A DNA stretch of 51,327 nucleotides from Actinomycetota bacterium (lineage in GTDB: Bacteria > Actinomycetota > CADDZG01 > WHSQ01). Under the pieces are notes generated by a model. The model saw only the letters and a program-made list of their open reading frames with translations, did no database searches and had not been told where the DNA came from. Each line of letters begins with the position of its first letter. Position 1 is the first letter of the stretch. The stretch spans positions 1 through 51,327 of the forward strand of contig WHSV01000015.1 in assembly GCA_009379915.1 (NCBI GenBank), given 5' to 3'. A program made the position numbers and the translations under genes. Below are positions 40,748 through 49,287 of this stretch, one piece after another.

Positions 40748-40909
40748 GAACCGTCCCACTAGTTCCCAGATTTGTTCACATTGGCGACCGAAGCGCGTCA
40801 TACGCCATCAATCTTTCTTTCCTAACCTGCTCGGCAGAGTCCCCGGCAATGAGGACTACAGGAAGAGAGGGGTCCTGTCCCCCAGGCCCCCCTTCCAAGG
40901 ACGCGTGTG

Positions 40910-40940
40910 GCGTGGGGGGCCATCCCTGGGCCCCCCACGC
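40910..40940. terminator. very strong GC hairpin between proA and ppk
   Basis: A perfect 12-bp stem, GCGTGGGGGGCC (40910-40921) with GGCCCCCCACGC (40929-40940), closes a 7-base loop. No T-run follows on either strand, so it is either a terminator of the GC-hairpin-only kind or an mRNA structural element. It stands 35 bases ahead of the presumed ppk promoter and would insulate ppk from the proBA transcript. Confidence 0.5.
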
Positions 40941-40974
40941 AGCCATTCCGGTGGGGAACCGACGGGGGAACGCG

Positions 40975-40980
40975 TATCCT
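40975..40980 (+). promoter_or_regulatory. -10 box suggesting a leaderless ppk transcript
   Basis: TATCCT fits TANNNT and ends eight bases before ATG 40989. No ribosome-binding site is visible between them. This spacing is that of leaderless transcripts common in Actinomycetota. No good -35 is present. Confidence 0.4.
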
Positions 40981-40988
40981 GAACACGC

Positions 40989-43052
40989 ATGAGTGAGCAG
41001 AGCTTCTTGCCCGAGGACCGTTACATCAACCGAGAGCTCGGGTGGGTTGATTTCAACGCGCGCGTGCTGGCACTGGCAGAGGATCCCGAACAGCCACTTC
41101 TCGAGCGTGTGAAGTTCCTCGCGATCTTCGCCGGCAACCTGGACGAGTTCTACATGGTCCGTGTGGCGGGGCTCAAACGGCAAGTCGAGGCCGGGCTGTC
41201 CAGCCGGAGCTCTGATGGGATGACCCCGCGTGAGCAACTCGCGGCCATCGCCGAGAGGGTCGAGCCGCTGGTGCACCGCCACGACCGCCTTTTTCTCGAC
41301 GAGATCTTGCCGGCTCTGGGAAAAGAGGAAATCGACATTCTCCGCTGGTCGGATCTCGAGGATGCACAGCGTGGCGAGATCAACGAGGTCTTCCGGGACC
41401 AGATCTTTCCGGTTCTCACTCCGCTTGCGGTCGACCCAGGACATCCCTTTCCCTATATCTCGAATCTCTCGCTGAACCTGGCCGTGATGATCAACGAACC
41501 CGAAAGCGACCGCAGCCACTTCGCACGGGTCAAGGTCCCTCCGCTACTCCCTCGCTTTATCGAGCTGTCCAAGGGCCAGGTCTTCGTGCCGATCGAGGAC
41601 GTGATCGCGGCGAACCTCGACCAGCTCTTCGCCGGAATGAACGTGGTCGAGCACTTCTACTTCAGGGTCACGCGCAACGCCGACCTCGAGGTAAACGACG
41701 ACGGCGCCGAGGACCTGCTGCTCGCGCTCGAGGAGGAGCTTCGCAAGCGCCGGTTCAGCCCGGCGGTGCGGCTGGAGATCGAAGAGAGCATGCCCGACCA
41801 CGTGCTCGACCTTCTTCGTCGAGAGCTCGAGGTAGGCGAGGAGGATGTCCACAAGCTTGCCGGTCCGCTCGATCTCACCGGACTCTGGGACCTCTACGGC
41901 ATCGAAAGACCCGAGCTCAAGTACCCCGCCTTTCATCCGACCACCAGCCCCGATCTGCAGTTGGCGGACGGAGGTGTCGCGGAGATATTCGAGGTGCTCA
42001 GACGGAGGGACATCCTGCTGCACCATCCCTACGACTCTTTTGCGACGAGCGTCGAGGCTCTCGTCGAGCAAGCCGCCGACGATCCCGATGTGCTGGCGAT
42101 CAAGCAGACGCTCTATCGCACATCGGGCGACAGCCCCATCGTCAACGCGCTGATCGATGCCGCACAGTCGGGCAAGCAGGTCGTCGTCCTCGTGGAGATC
42201 AAGGCGCGCTTCGACGAGCGCGCCAACATAAACTGGGCGCGCGCTTTGGAGCAGGCGGGATGCCACGTGGTCTACGGCCTCGTTGGCCTGAAAACCCACG
42301 CCAAGCTGTGTCTCATCGTCCGGCAGGAGAAGAACAAGTTGCGGCGCTATGTCCACGTGGGAACCGGGAACTACAATCCCAAGACCGCGCGCATCTACGA
42401 AGACCTGGGGCTGTTGACGGCCGACCCCGAGATCGGCGCGGAGGTCAGCCACCTCTTCAACTTCCTCACCGGATACTCGCGACACACCCAGTACAAGTGG
42501 ATCCTGGCGGCGCCCTATGGGTTGCGCGAACAGATCATCTCGTTGATCGAGCGCGAAGCCGAGCTACACACTTCCGAACGACCCGGTTACATCGCTATGA
42601 AGCTGAACAGCCTGGTGGACGAAGCCGTGATCGACGCGCTCTACGTGGCCTCACAGGCCGGCGTGAAGGTCGACTTGATGATCCGAGGAATCTGTTCACT
42701 CAGGCCCGGCGTTCCGGACCTCAGTGAGAACATACGGGCCCGCAGCATCCTCGGCCGCTTCCTGGAGCATTCGCGCATCTTCCAGTTCGGTAATGCGGGT
42801 CAAGACGAGTTCCTCATCGGCAGCGCCGACATGATGCAGCGCAACCTCGATCGGCGCGTGGAGGCCGTCGTCAGCGTCAGAGACAAGAGGCTCAAGGACC
42901 GGCTCAAGGAGGTTCTGAGGCTCTCCTTCGCGGACAACAGTTCGGCGTGGGAGCTCGACGGTGACGACCGCTGGTTGAAGCTTCAGCCCACAGACGATGA
43001 GGTGATCAACCTGCAGGAAGTGCTGATGCGCGGCGCGGTCCAGAATGCGTGA
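40989..43052 (+). CDS. ppk1: polyphosphate kinase 1
   Basis: PPK1 reversibly makes polyphosphate from ATP through a phosphohistidine. The N-terminal ppk domains begin with [16 protein letters not shown] and [20 protein letters not shown]. The catalytic His is about residue 437 in [12 protein letters not shown], followed by [20 protein letters not shown] and, later, [13 protein letters not shown] with the second conserved region. It is 687 residues, normal. ppk overlaps the CYTH-CHAD gene by eight bases, which ties both to polyphosphate. The start may be leaderless. Confidence 0.95.
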   Translation: MSEQSFLPEDRYINRELGWVDFNARVLALAEDPEQPLLERVKFLAIFAGNLDEFYMVRVAGLKRQVEAGLSSRSSDGMTPREQLAAIAERVEPLVHRHDRLFLDEILPALGKEEIDILRWSDLEDAQRGEINEVFRDQIFPVLTPLAVDPGHPFPYISNLSLNLAVMINEPESDRSHFARVKVPPLLPRFIELSKGQVFVPIEDVIAANLDQLFAGMNVVEHFYFRVTRNADLEVNDDGAEDLLLALEEELRKRRFSPAVRLEIEESMPDHVLDLLRRELEVGEEDVHKLAGPLDLTGLWDLYGIERPELKYPAFHPTTSPDLQLADGGVAEIFEVLRRRDILLHHPYDSFATSVEALVEQAADDPDVLAIKQTLYRTSGDSPIVNALIDAAQSGKQVVVLVEIKARFDERANINWARALEQAGCHVVYGLVGLKTHAKLCLIVRQEKNKLRRYVHVGTGNYNPKTARIYEDLGLLTADPEIGAEVSHLFNFLTGYSRHTQYKWILAAPYGLREQIISLIEREAELHTSERPGYIAMKLNSLVDEAVIDALYVASQAGVKVDLMIRGICSLRPGVPDLSENIRARSILGRFLEHSRIFQFGNAGQDEFLIGSADMMQRNLDRRVEAVVSVRDKRLKDRLKEVLRLSFADNSSAWELDGDDRWLKLQPTDDEVINLQEVLMRGAVQNA

Positions 43053-44547
43053 GGCCGAGCAAAAGCTCGCGGTCCACGGTCCCTTCGAACTTCCCGACCT
43101 CAGTCAGCTAGAGGACGTCGGCTCGGTTGCGGAGGCTTCGCAGCAGCGCCTGCGGGCCACCTACTACGACACCGAGGATCTGCGCCTCGCTCGCAGCGGC
43201 ATCACTTTGCGCTATAGGTCGGGCGAGGACACCGGGCCGATCTGGACGGTCAAGCTGCCCGTCGATGGCGCCGTGTACACGCGTGACGAAATAAGTGTCG
43301 AGGGGTCAGGGTCGTCGGTGCCGCGCGAGGCCTCCGATCTGGTAACGGCCTTCGTTCGCTCCGAGAATCTGGCCCCCGTTACGCGCATCCACACGCGACG
43401 CAAGCGCCTGAACCTTCTGAACGGATCGGGAGACGTCCGGACGGAGGTCGTCGACGACGAGGTGTCGGTGGTCGAGGGCAGCCGAGTTGTGGCCCGCTTT
43501 CGAGAGTTGGAGGTGGAGGACAAGGGCGCGGGGCCAGAGGCTGTCGAAAGAGTTGCAGCCGTTCTCGAGGGAGCCGGGGCCGTAACGGGCGACTCGACCC
43601 CCAAGGCGATCAGGGCTCTCGGCGCTCGTGCGAACGCGCCTCCCGACGTCGTCCCTCCAAAGAAGATCGGCCCCCACGAGCCCGCGGGTCGGGCCGCTGT
43701 GGGGAGCCTTGCGAGTGGCACGTTCAGAATGGTCGCAAACGATCCCGGCACCCGTCTCGGCTCCGAGGAGGCCGTACACCAGATGCGCGTCGCCGCGCGC
43801 CGGATGCGGAGCGATCTCAGGACCTTCGGCCCCTTGGTGGACGAGAACTGGGCGCAGTCCCTTGTCACCGAGCTGAAGTGGATCGCCGACCGGCTCGGAG
43901 AGGTGCGAGACCTCGACGTGATGCAGGCGCGGCTGCGCAAGGCCGGTGGTGGCATGGAGGAGGCCCTCGATTCGCTGTTCGCGTCGATGGACGCCAAGCA
44001 CGATGTCGCCCGGGAGCATCTCTTGGAGGGCTTGCGGTCCAATCGATTTGTGTCCCTTCTGGACCGGCTGGTCGAGGCAACCCAAAACCCGGTGCTCACG
44101 GATACGGCTGCGGAGCAGACCTGTTCGGAGGCCCTGCCTCCGCTTGTCAAGGAGGCCTGGCGCAAACTCGCTCGGCGCGCTCGTTCGCTACGTCCCGGCG
44201 ATCCCGACGATGACTTTCACCGGGTTCGAATACTTGCAAAGAGGGCGCGCTATGCGGGTGAAGCAGTTGCGCCTTCGCTCGGAAGGAAGGTGGGGAAGAA
44301 GGCGCGCACCTTCGCAGCGAGGTGTGCCGACGTTCAGGATGCTCTCGGCACGCTTCAGGATGCCGTGGTTTCCGCCGGCATGGTTCGACATCTCGCCGAG
44401 GATCATCAGAAAGACGGGCCCTTCAACCTCGCGCTGGGCAGGTTGCTGGAACGCCAAGAGCACACGACGCGGGAGGCCAAGCAGAGCTTCCCCAAAGTTT
44501 GGGCATCGCTGGACAAGCCGAAGAACCTCACATGGCTAGAGAACTAG
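43045..44547 (+). CDS. CYTH-CHAD domain protein
   Basis: The first ~200 residues are a CYTH domain (triphosphate tunnel fold), with the ExExK motif as E3-A-E5-Q-K7 and later charged tunnel residues ([22 protein letters not shown]). The rest is a CHAD helical domain (about 220-495) with [21 protein letters not shown] and [22 protein letters not shown] domains bind polyphosphate; CYTH domains often hydrolyse triphosphate or polyphosphate. Translational overlap with ppk1 strongly suggests a role in polyphosphate binding, granule organisation or breakdown. The length of 500 residues is usual for this fusion. Confidence 0.9.
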   Translation: MREAEQKLAVHGPFELPDLSQLEDVGSVAEASQQRLRATYYDTEDLRLARSGITLRYRSGEDTGPIWTVKLPVDGAVYTRDEISVEGSGSSVPREASDLVTAFVRSENLAPVTRIHTRRKRLNLLNGSGDVRTEVVDDEVSVVEGSRVVARFRELEVEDKGAGPEAVERVAAVLEGAGAVTGDSTPKAIRALGARANAPPDVVPPKKIGPHEPAGRAAVGSLASGTFRMVANDPGTRLGSEEAVHQMRVAARRMRSDLRTFGPLVDENWAQSLVTELKWIADRLGEVRDLDVMQARLRKAGGGMEEALDSLFASMDAKHDVAREHLLEGLRSNRFVSLLDRLVEATQNPVLTDTAAEQTCSEALPPLVKEAWRKLARRARSLRPGDPDDDFHRVRILAKRARYAGEAVAPSLGRKVGKKARTFAARCADVQDALGTLQDAVVSAGMVRHLAEDHQKDGPFNLALGRLLERQEHTTREAKQSFPKVWASLDKPKNLTWLEN

Positions 44548-44554
44548 ATCTCCG

Positions 44555-45478
44555 GTGACGCCAGACAGTCACGTCATCGAAGCCGCCGGCGGAGTGGTTT
44601 GGCGGACCAAGGGGAACGAGTATCCGAACGACGTCGAGGTCGCGATCGTCCACCGACCCCAATACGACGACTGGAGCATCCCCAAGGGCAAGTGCGCGCG
44701 CGGCGAACCACTGGTCGAATGCGCCATACGAGAGGTCTTCGAGGAGACCGGCTATCGGGTCCGCATGGGTCGCTTCCTGGGCGAGGCGCACTACATGAAG
44801 GTCTCGGCGGGTGAGGAGCGTCCGAAGGTCGTCTACTACTGGGCGCTGCGCGCGGACGGTGGTTTGTTCACTCCCACGCAGGAGGTCGATGGTCTGCGGT
44901 GGCTAGCCATCGACGACGCCCGCGCGATGCTCACCCGTGCGACGGACAAGGAGATCCTCGGCCGCTTCGCCGAGGGCCCGATCTTCACCTCCACGGTGCT
45001 GCTCGTTCGCCATGCGAGCGCAGGGAGCCGCTCGGATTGGGAGGAAGACGACCGGCTGCGGCCACTCGATTCGAAGGGTTGGGAACAGGCCGAGCAGTTG
45101 GTGCGCCTCCTGTCGCGCTTCGGCGTCGGCAGGATCATCTCGGCCGATTTCGTGCGCTGCATCCAGACGGTCGAGCCCCTGAGCGAGGCGATCGGCGTTC
45201 CGATCGAGGAGGAGCCCCTGACGAGTGAGCTCGGCTACCCCGGTAACGAGGCGACGGCGCTTGATTTCTTTCGCTCGGTGGGTACCCCCGAGGGTGCCGT
45301 GGTCATCTCGAGCCAGGGGGGCGTCGTCCCGGATCTGCTCGAGCGGCTTGCGAAAGAGGACGACTACGACTTACCGCAGGACATAGAGGCCAAGAAGGGC
45401 AGTACCTGGTCTCTCAGCTTCGAAGGCCCCCGTCTGGTGGCGGCGGAATACTTTCCCCCGCCGGAAGTCGGTCCCTGA
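44555..45478 (+). CDS. Nudix hydrolase-histidine phosphatase fusion (MutT1-like)
   Basis: The N-terminal half is a Nudix hydrolase with a perfect box (Gly45 to Tyr67: G-x5-E-x7-REVFEETGY). The C-terminal half is a histidine-phosphatase domain beginning VRHASAG with catalytic His153, SixA-like in the RHA form. The same fusion occurs in mycobacterial MutT1, which sanitises 8-oxo-GTP and hydrolyses diadenosine polyphosphates. Length is 307 residues. It follows CYTH-CHAD by seven bases, making a ppk1-CHAD-Nudix operon. The true substrate could equally be a polyphosphate-linked nucleotide. Confidence 0.85.
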   Translation: MTPDSHVIEAAGGVVWRTKGNEYPNDVEVAIVHRPQYDDWSIPKGKCARGEPLVECAIREVFEETGYRVRMGRFLGEAHYMKVSAGEERPKVVYYWALRADGGLFTPTQEVDGLRWLAIDDARAMLTRATDKEILGRFAEGPIFTSTVLLVRHASAGSRSDWEEDDRLRPLDSKGWEQAEQLVRLLSRFGVGRIISADFVRCIQTVEPLSEAIGVPIEEEPLTSELGYPGNEATALDFFRSVGTPEGAVVISSQGGVVPDLLERLAKEDDYDLPQDIEAKKGSTWSLSFEGPRLVAAEYFPPPEVGP

Positions 45479-45510
45479 GGGCCGCCCCGCGGTTCGCTCA
45501 GATGGGTACC

Positions 45511-45545
45511 GCCGGAACAAACCGGGCATCGAAGGGGGGATGGGT
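45511..45545 (-). repeat. dispersed intergenic repeat, minus-strand copy
   Basis: Read on the minus strand: CCCCCCTTCGATGCCCGGTTT, i.e. the family core with one extra C. It lies 30 bases after the MutT1-like stop. Confidence 0.6.
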
Positions 45546-45620
45546 CGGGCCTTCTCACACGTCTTGGCCCTGAGTCCCGCCAATCGGTTGCGAAAGCCAG
45601 AAGGTGCGTGATTACCACCG

Positions 45621-45679
45621 GAAGCGGGCGGTTCGAACCGCCACATCCCACGAACCTCCCTTCGACGCTGGTTTTTTGG
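45621..45679 (+). repeat. dispersed intergenic repeat, plus-strand copy with palindrome
   Basis: The left element GAAGCGGGCGGTTC (45621 on) and the core CCCTTCGACGCTGGTTTTTT (to about 45676) are laid out as in the copy at 49080-49140. The left element contains a perfect 16-base palindrome, GGCGGTTCGAACCGCC at 45627-45642. Confidence 0.6.
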
Positions 45680-45787
45680 TTTTCCCCGCTCCGTTTCGGC
45701 TTCAGCCTCCCTCTGATTGGCCGATGAACCTGTTGCAAGAGTTGCTATCCGTTTCTTTCTGTCCCGTTTCGGGTTGACTAGAGGGCT

Positions 45788-46390
45788 GTGAAGCGTCTTG
45801 GCGTCATGGGAGGCACATTTGATCCCCCTCACCAGGGGCATCTCCTCGCGGCATCCGAGGTCCTGCACCACCTGGACCTCGAGCGCGTCATGTTCGTTCC
45901 CGCCGGCGACCCGTGGCAGAAGCACACGGTCGCCCCGGCCGAGGACCGTTTTCTCATGACGGTTCTGGCGACGGAGTCACATGCTCGCTTCGAGGTCTCG
46001 CGCGTCGAGATCGACCGGAGCGGCCCCACCTACACCGCCGACACCATGGAGACCCTCCACGACTTCTACGGCGGAGAGGTCGAGCTCACCTTCATTGCCG
46101 GGGCAGACACGGTTATCGGCATGGGCACGTGGGAGAAGCTCGATCGTCTGTCGCAGCTCGCGGAGGTGGCCGCGGTCTCGCGGGCGCGGATCGATCTCGC
46201 CGACATCGATCCCGGACCCGGGTGGCCGAAGATCCACGTGGTCGAGATGCCGGAGGTGGCGATTTCGTCGACCGAGATCCGCGAGCGCGTGCGCAAGAGC
46301 CTGCCCATCGCTTACCTCGTACCGCCAGCCGTCGCGGCCTACATAGCCGAGCACGGGCTCTATCAGGGCGAGAGGAACTCCGATGGCTGA
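45788..46390 (+). CDS. nadD: nicotinate-nucleotide adenylyltransferase
   Basis: NadD adenylylates nicotinate mononucleotide in NAD synthesis. The nucleotidyltransferase motif GGTFDPPHQGHL is near the N-terminus and the ISSTEIRERVR motif near the C-terminus. The length of 200 residues is normal. The start is GTG 45788. Its end overlaps the LytR-like gene by eight bases; nadD-lytR-rsfS is a common actinobacterial order. Confidence 0.94.
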   Translation: MKRLGVMGGTFDPPHQGHLLAASEVLHHLDLERVMFVPAGDPWQKHTVAPAEDRFLMTVLATESHARFEVSRVEIDRSGPTYTADTMETLHDFYGGEVELTFIAGADTVIGMGTWEKLDRLSQLAEVAAVSRARIDLADIDPGPGWPKIHVVEMPEVAISSTEIRERVRKSLPIAYLVPPAVAAYIAEHGLYQGERNSDG

Positions 46391-47711
46391 GGGCCGAGGC
46401 CGGCACAGCGCGGGCCGCAAGCCCCGGCGCAAGAGCCCCATTCCAACCTCCCCGCAAGGTCGTCGGAGCGCCGGCCCCCGAAGGTCGGCTCTGTCTCGGC
46501 GTCGCAGGACCTTCCGCAAGCGCTCTTTTGCCGGCGGAGGTGCCGTCATGATCGCCGTGGCCGCGGTGCTCGTGGTCGTGGGGGTCATCGCCGGGACGAA
46601 TGTAGTGGGGGATCGTGGGGGAGACGACGCCGGCGACCGGGGCCGCTCGGTGGCCGGCGACTCCAGCGATCGGACGACCTACTTGGTGGTTGGCACAGAG
46701 ACATCGAGCAGCGGAATCGAGGTGAGCTGGATGACGCTCATCGGAGTCGATGCCGCAGCGTCCAGCGCGTCGATCGCCTACCTTCCGGCGCATACGGCAT
46801 ACGAGGTTCCGGGGCAAGGGCTCCAGGGCATCGGCGAGGCCCTCGGCACCGGTGGAATCTCGCTCATCTCGGTGAGCGTCGAGAACATGCTCGGCGTCCC
46901 CATCGACCACTTCATCGAACTGCCCGCCACCGATGCGGAGGCCCTCTTCGAGCAAACCGGTGACCTGACCGTCAATGTCCCGCAAGAGGTGCGTGTATCC
47001 GCCGGAGCCGACACCGCCCAGGTTCTCTTCGACGTCGGCGAGCAGGTTCTTCCCCCTCGTTTCCAGACCGATCTTCTCTACGAGGTCGGACTTGACGGCG
47101 ACGAGACCGAACTTGGCTCGCGCCATCTCGCCTTCTGGCAGGCCTTCGTCGAGACTCATTCCGCGGACCCCCAAGCTCTGAAATCCGCAGTGGCGGCCTC
47201 GTCGGGAGCGCTCGATTCCTCCGATTCGTCCTCCGCCGAGCAGGCCTCCTTCTTCACCGATCTCGTTTCGCTTTCGCCGGAGGAGGTAACCATCTCGTCT
47301 CTGCCGGTCGAGGAGGAGGTCACGGGCGAAACGGAGCTGTACTCGATCAGCGATGCCGACATCCGCTCGTTCGTCGGGGAGACCTTCGGCGAGGTACCGA
47401 ACGCGGGCGACGAGGTCAGGGTCCAGATCCTGAACGGAAACGGCCGGCCGGGCATGGCCCAGGCCGTTGCCGAGAGGCTGGTCGGCAAGGGTTACAGGGT
47501 CGTTCTCTCGGGCAATGCGAACGAGCTGTACGAGGAGACCCGCCTCGTGATCTACGAATCGACGCCCGAGGCCGAGGCGGCGGGGGAGCGAGCCGGCGAG
47601 CTGCTCGGAGTCGGGGACTTACAAGTCTCCGTGCAGCAGCAGGGTATCGTGGACCTCACGATCGTCGTTGGGAAGGATTTCATTGACGCAGCTGAAACAG
47701 AAGGCGACTGA
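46383..47711 (+). CDS. LCP/LytR-like membrane protein with degenerate catalytic motifs
   Basis: A basic cytoplasmic tail of about 50 residues and one membrane segment (VMIAVAAVLVVVGVIAG) lead to an extracytoplasmic LCP-like domain, then a LytR C-terminal domain (VQILNGNGRPGMAQAVAERL, about residues 340-430). Active LCP enzymes attach wall polymers and keep a DS(I/M) and PRDT-type Asp/Arg set. Here the matching positions read SWMTLIGVD and LPAHTAYEVPGQG, lacking the Arg and Asp. It is probably catalytically inactive and structural, or highly diverged. Position nadD-(this)-rsfS fits the usual LytR slot. Length is 442 residues. Confidence 0.75.
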   Translation: MAEGRGRHSAGRKPRRKSPIPTSPQGRRSAGPRRSALSRRRRTFRKRSFAGGGAVMIAVAAVLVVVGVIAGTNVVGDRGGDDAGDRGRSVAGDSSDRTTYLVVGTETSSSGIEVSWMTLIGVDAAASSASIAYLPAHTAYEVPGQGLQGIGEALGTGGISLISVSVENMLGVPIDHFIELPATDAEALFEQTGDLTVNVPQEVRVSAGADTAQVLFDVGEQVLPPRFQTDLLYEVGLDGDETELGSRHLAFWQAFVETHSADPQALKSAVAASSGALDSSDSSSAEQASFFTDLVSLSPEEVTISSLPVEEEVTGETELYSISDADIRSFVGETFGEVPNAGDEVRVQILNGNGRPGMAQAVAERLVGKGYRVVLSGNANELYEETRLVIYESTPEAEAAGERAGELLGVGDLQVSVQQQGIVDLTIVVGKDFIDAAETEGD

Positions 47712-48105
47712 GGCCCCCGAGCATCTCGAGGCCGCCGTCGCAGCGGCCGCCGACAAGAAGGCCGAGCGCATCGTCGTCCTGGACGTCTCCCAGACCCTGG
47801 CAATCACCGACCACTTCCTGATCTGCAGCGCAAACTCCGAGCGTCAAGTCCATACCATCGCCGACAACGTCGAGCGTCGCCTGCGCGAGGAATGGGACGT
47901 CAAGCCACTGCGTCGTGAGGGCCACAGGGAGTCCCGGTGGGTGATTCTCGATTACGTGGACTTCCTCGTGCACGTGTTCCACCACGAGGAGCGCGACTAC
48001 TACGACCTCGAGCGCCTATGGGCGGACGCTCCGGTGCTCGAGTTGCACCACAGAGAGGATGGATCAGACAGCGATGAGCCAGCAGCCACGGCGGAGGCGC
48101 CGTAG
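47683..48105 (+). CDS. rsfS: ribosomal silencing factor RsfS
   Basis: RsfS binds uL14 and blocks 30S-50S joining in starvation. Family features are IVVLDVSQTLAITDHFLICSA, the RLREEWDVKPLRREGHRES region and WVILDYVDFLVHVFHHEERDYYDLERLW. TTG 47683 is chosen with GGAAGGA six bases upstream, giving 140 residues; it overlaps the preceding gene by 29 bases. TTG 47668 is a less likely start. A short acidic tail follows the domain. Confidence 0.92.
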   Translation: MTQLKQKATEAPEHLEAAVAAAADKKAERIVVLDVSQTLAITDHFLICSANSERQVHTIADNVERRLREEWDVKPLRREGHRESRWVILDYVDFLVHVFHHEERDYYDLERLWADAPVLELHHREDGSDSDEPAATAEAP

Positions 48106-48658
48106 AAGGCGAGGCCGGGGCGGACAGGGCAAGAGGCCCCAGCAACAGCAAGAGCCCGCTTCGCACTCGCGGCGCGATTCCTCACAGCAGCAACCGAAAG
48201 CGGAAGGCAGTTCTCGGCGGCGGCGCCGCAGAGGGCGCGGCCGATCGCGCGGCGGCGGCGAGCGCTCGGCTACTCCCGCGAAGTCATCGGAGGAGATCGT
48301 CCGTGCGCCCAACCGCAAGAGGCCGGACACCCTCATGCTGCCGCCGGATGACCGCAAGCTCGAGGACATAATCGGCTCGCTTCAGTCCGAGATGGGCGTC
48401 CCGCAGAATCCTCAGGAGTACCGATTGACCGTCAAGGTCGCCGAGGAGCGGGACGGCAACCATCGCACCAAGTCGTCCGAGAAGAACGGAAACGGAGAGA
48501 CGAACGGCAAGCCCAAGCGCGAGAAGGCGCCGGCACCGCCGCGCGTGGGGGGAGAGGGGCCCACCGCAGACCGTGAGCCGGCCCCGTCCCGAAAACGACG
48601 GTCCCGTCGCCGCAGGCGAGGGGGCCGGAGAGGTGGAGGTGAGGGGTCGAAGGCCTGA
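48059..48658 (+). CDS. Arg-rich low-complexity basic protein
   Basis: The function is unknown. The 199 residues have three arginine blocks: RRRRRRRRGRGG near residue 11, RRRRRRGRGRSRGGG near 53, and RKRRSRRRRRGGRRGGG at the C-terminus. They are separated by a Gln-rich stretch and a more ordered centre (LMLPPDDRKLEDIIGSLQSEMGVP, split by charged residues). RGG/RRG blocks suggest RNA or ribosome binding. It overlaps rsfS by 47 bases and may be coupled to it; an ATG at 48074 is an alternative start. The central segment makes a real gene plausible despite low complexity. Confidence 0.6.
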   Translation: MDQTAMSQQPRRRRRRRRGRGGQGKRPQQQQEPASHSRRDSSQQQPKAEGSSRRRRRRGRGRSRGGGERSATPAKSSEEIVRAPNRKRPDTLMLPPDDRKLEDIIGSLQSEMGVPQNPQEYRLTVKVAEERDGNHRTKSSEKNGNGETNGKPKREKAPAPPRVGGEGPTADREPAPSRKRRSRRRRRGGRRGGGEGSKA

Positions 48659-49287
48659 CGCGCGGGGCCGACGGGCTTATCTTCACTCCTGGACCCGCAG
48701 GTATCGCCCCATGCACCCCTATTGGTCCAAGAGTTGCAAGCCTCGGCTTTTCGTGACCACCGGATGTCGCATGGAGCACTATCCAGGGTCGCAAAAAAAC
48801 TCGACCCCTGCCCCAGTGCCTCGAGAGCGGGCAGCACCCCCGAACAGACTCAGATTCGCCCCTTCGATGCTCGGTTGGTTTCGCCCGCACTAGAGCCGGC
48901 AAGAGCGGCAGCGCCCGCCGACGTAGACACTCAAAAAATGCCAAGGAATCCGGTTGCGGGCTCTGGTGAAGGGCGATCAGGGCACGTTTGTGGCCTCACG
49001 ACCGCCTGGCGGGACTGAGACCAAAGAGGTGGCCCAACAACGAGTCTCAGGGAGGACTTCGGCCCCCGGGATCCGCCAGAAGCGGGCAGTTCCGGCCATC
49101 CATCCCCCAACTCACCGCTCCCCTTCGGTGCCGGTTTTGATCTTGACTCAAAGCTAGTGCCCCGAGAGCGGGCAGCGTTCGCCGACACAGTCAGCAAGTC
49201 CCGCTCCTAAGAGCCGGTTTGGTTCTTGCTCCATACGAAACCCCTCAATTGCGACACCGAATGCCTGTGCCCTTTTAAGGTGACCGG
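48659..49287. other. 629-base gene-free region with a repeat cluster
   Basis: No credible gene is seen. Most of the region from about 48730 to 49235 is built from degenerate copies of the dispersed repeat. AAGGTGA at 49275-49281 is the ribosome site of the ABC transporter gene. No clear promoter is seen. Confidence 0.5.
48815..49232 (+). repeat. cluster of dispersed-repeat copies
   Basis: At least three copies in the same orientation: cores CCCCTTCGATGCTCGGTT (48861 region), CCCCTTCGGTGCCGGTTTT (49121 region, followed by TCTTGACTC) and a more diverged GAGCCGGTTTGGTTCTTG (49211 region). A 21-base element starting AGTGCC and containing GAGAGCGGGCAGC occurs at 48815-48835 and 49156-49176 with one mismatch. 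A related AGAGCGGCAGCG lies near 48902. Spacing between the last two cores is about 83 bases. Confidence 0.65.

Larger units (their letters stand above)
45479..45787. other. gene-free region with two opposed repeat copies
   Basis: Nothing coding is convincing here. The gap holds a minus-strand and a plus-strand copy of the dispersed repeat (annotated separately), about 110 bases apart, and an AT-richer end (45675-45780) with TTGACT shortly before nadD. The gap should hold the nadD promoter, but no -10/-35 pair is clear. Confidence 0.5.

Noticed and set aside
45627-45642. tRNA T-arm fragment (GGTTCGAACC)
   Set aside because: The loop would be six bases, not seven, and no acceptor or anticodon arm can be drawn around it; it is part of the repeat unit.
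48659-49287. CRISPR array
   Set aside because: The repeat units are degenerate, differ in length, and sit at irregular spacing; there are no uniform spacers and no cas genes in the window.
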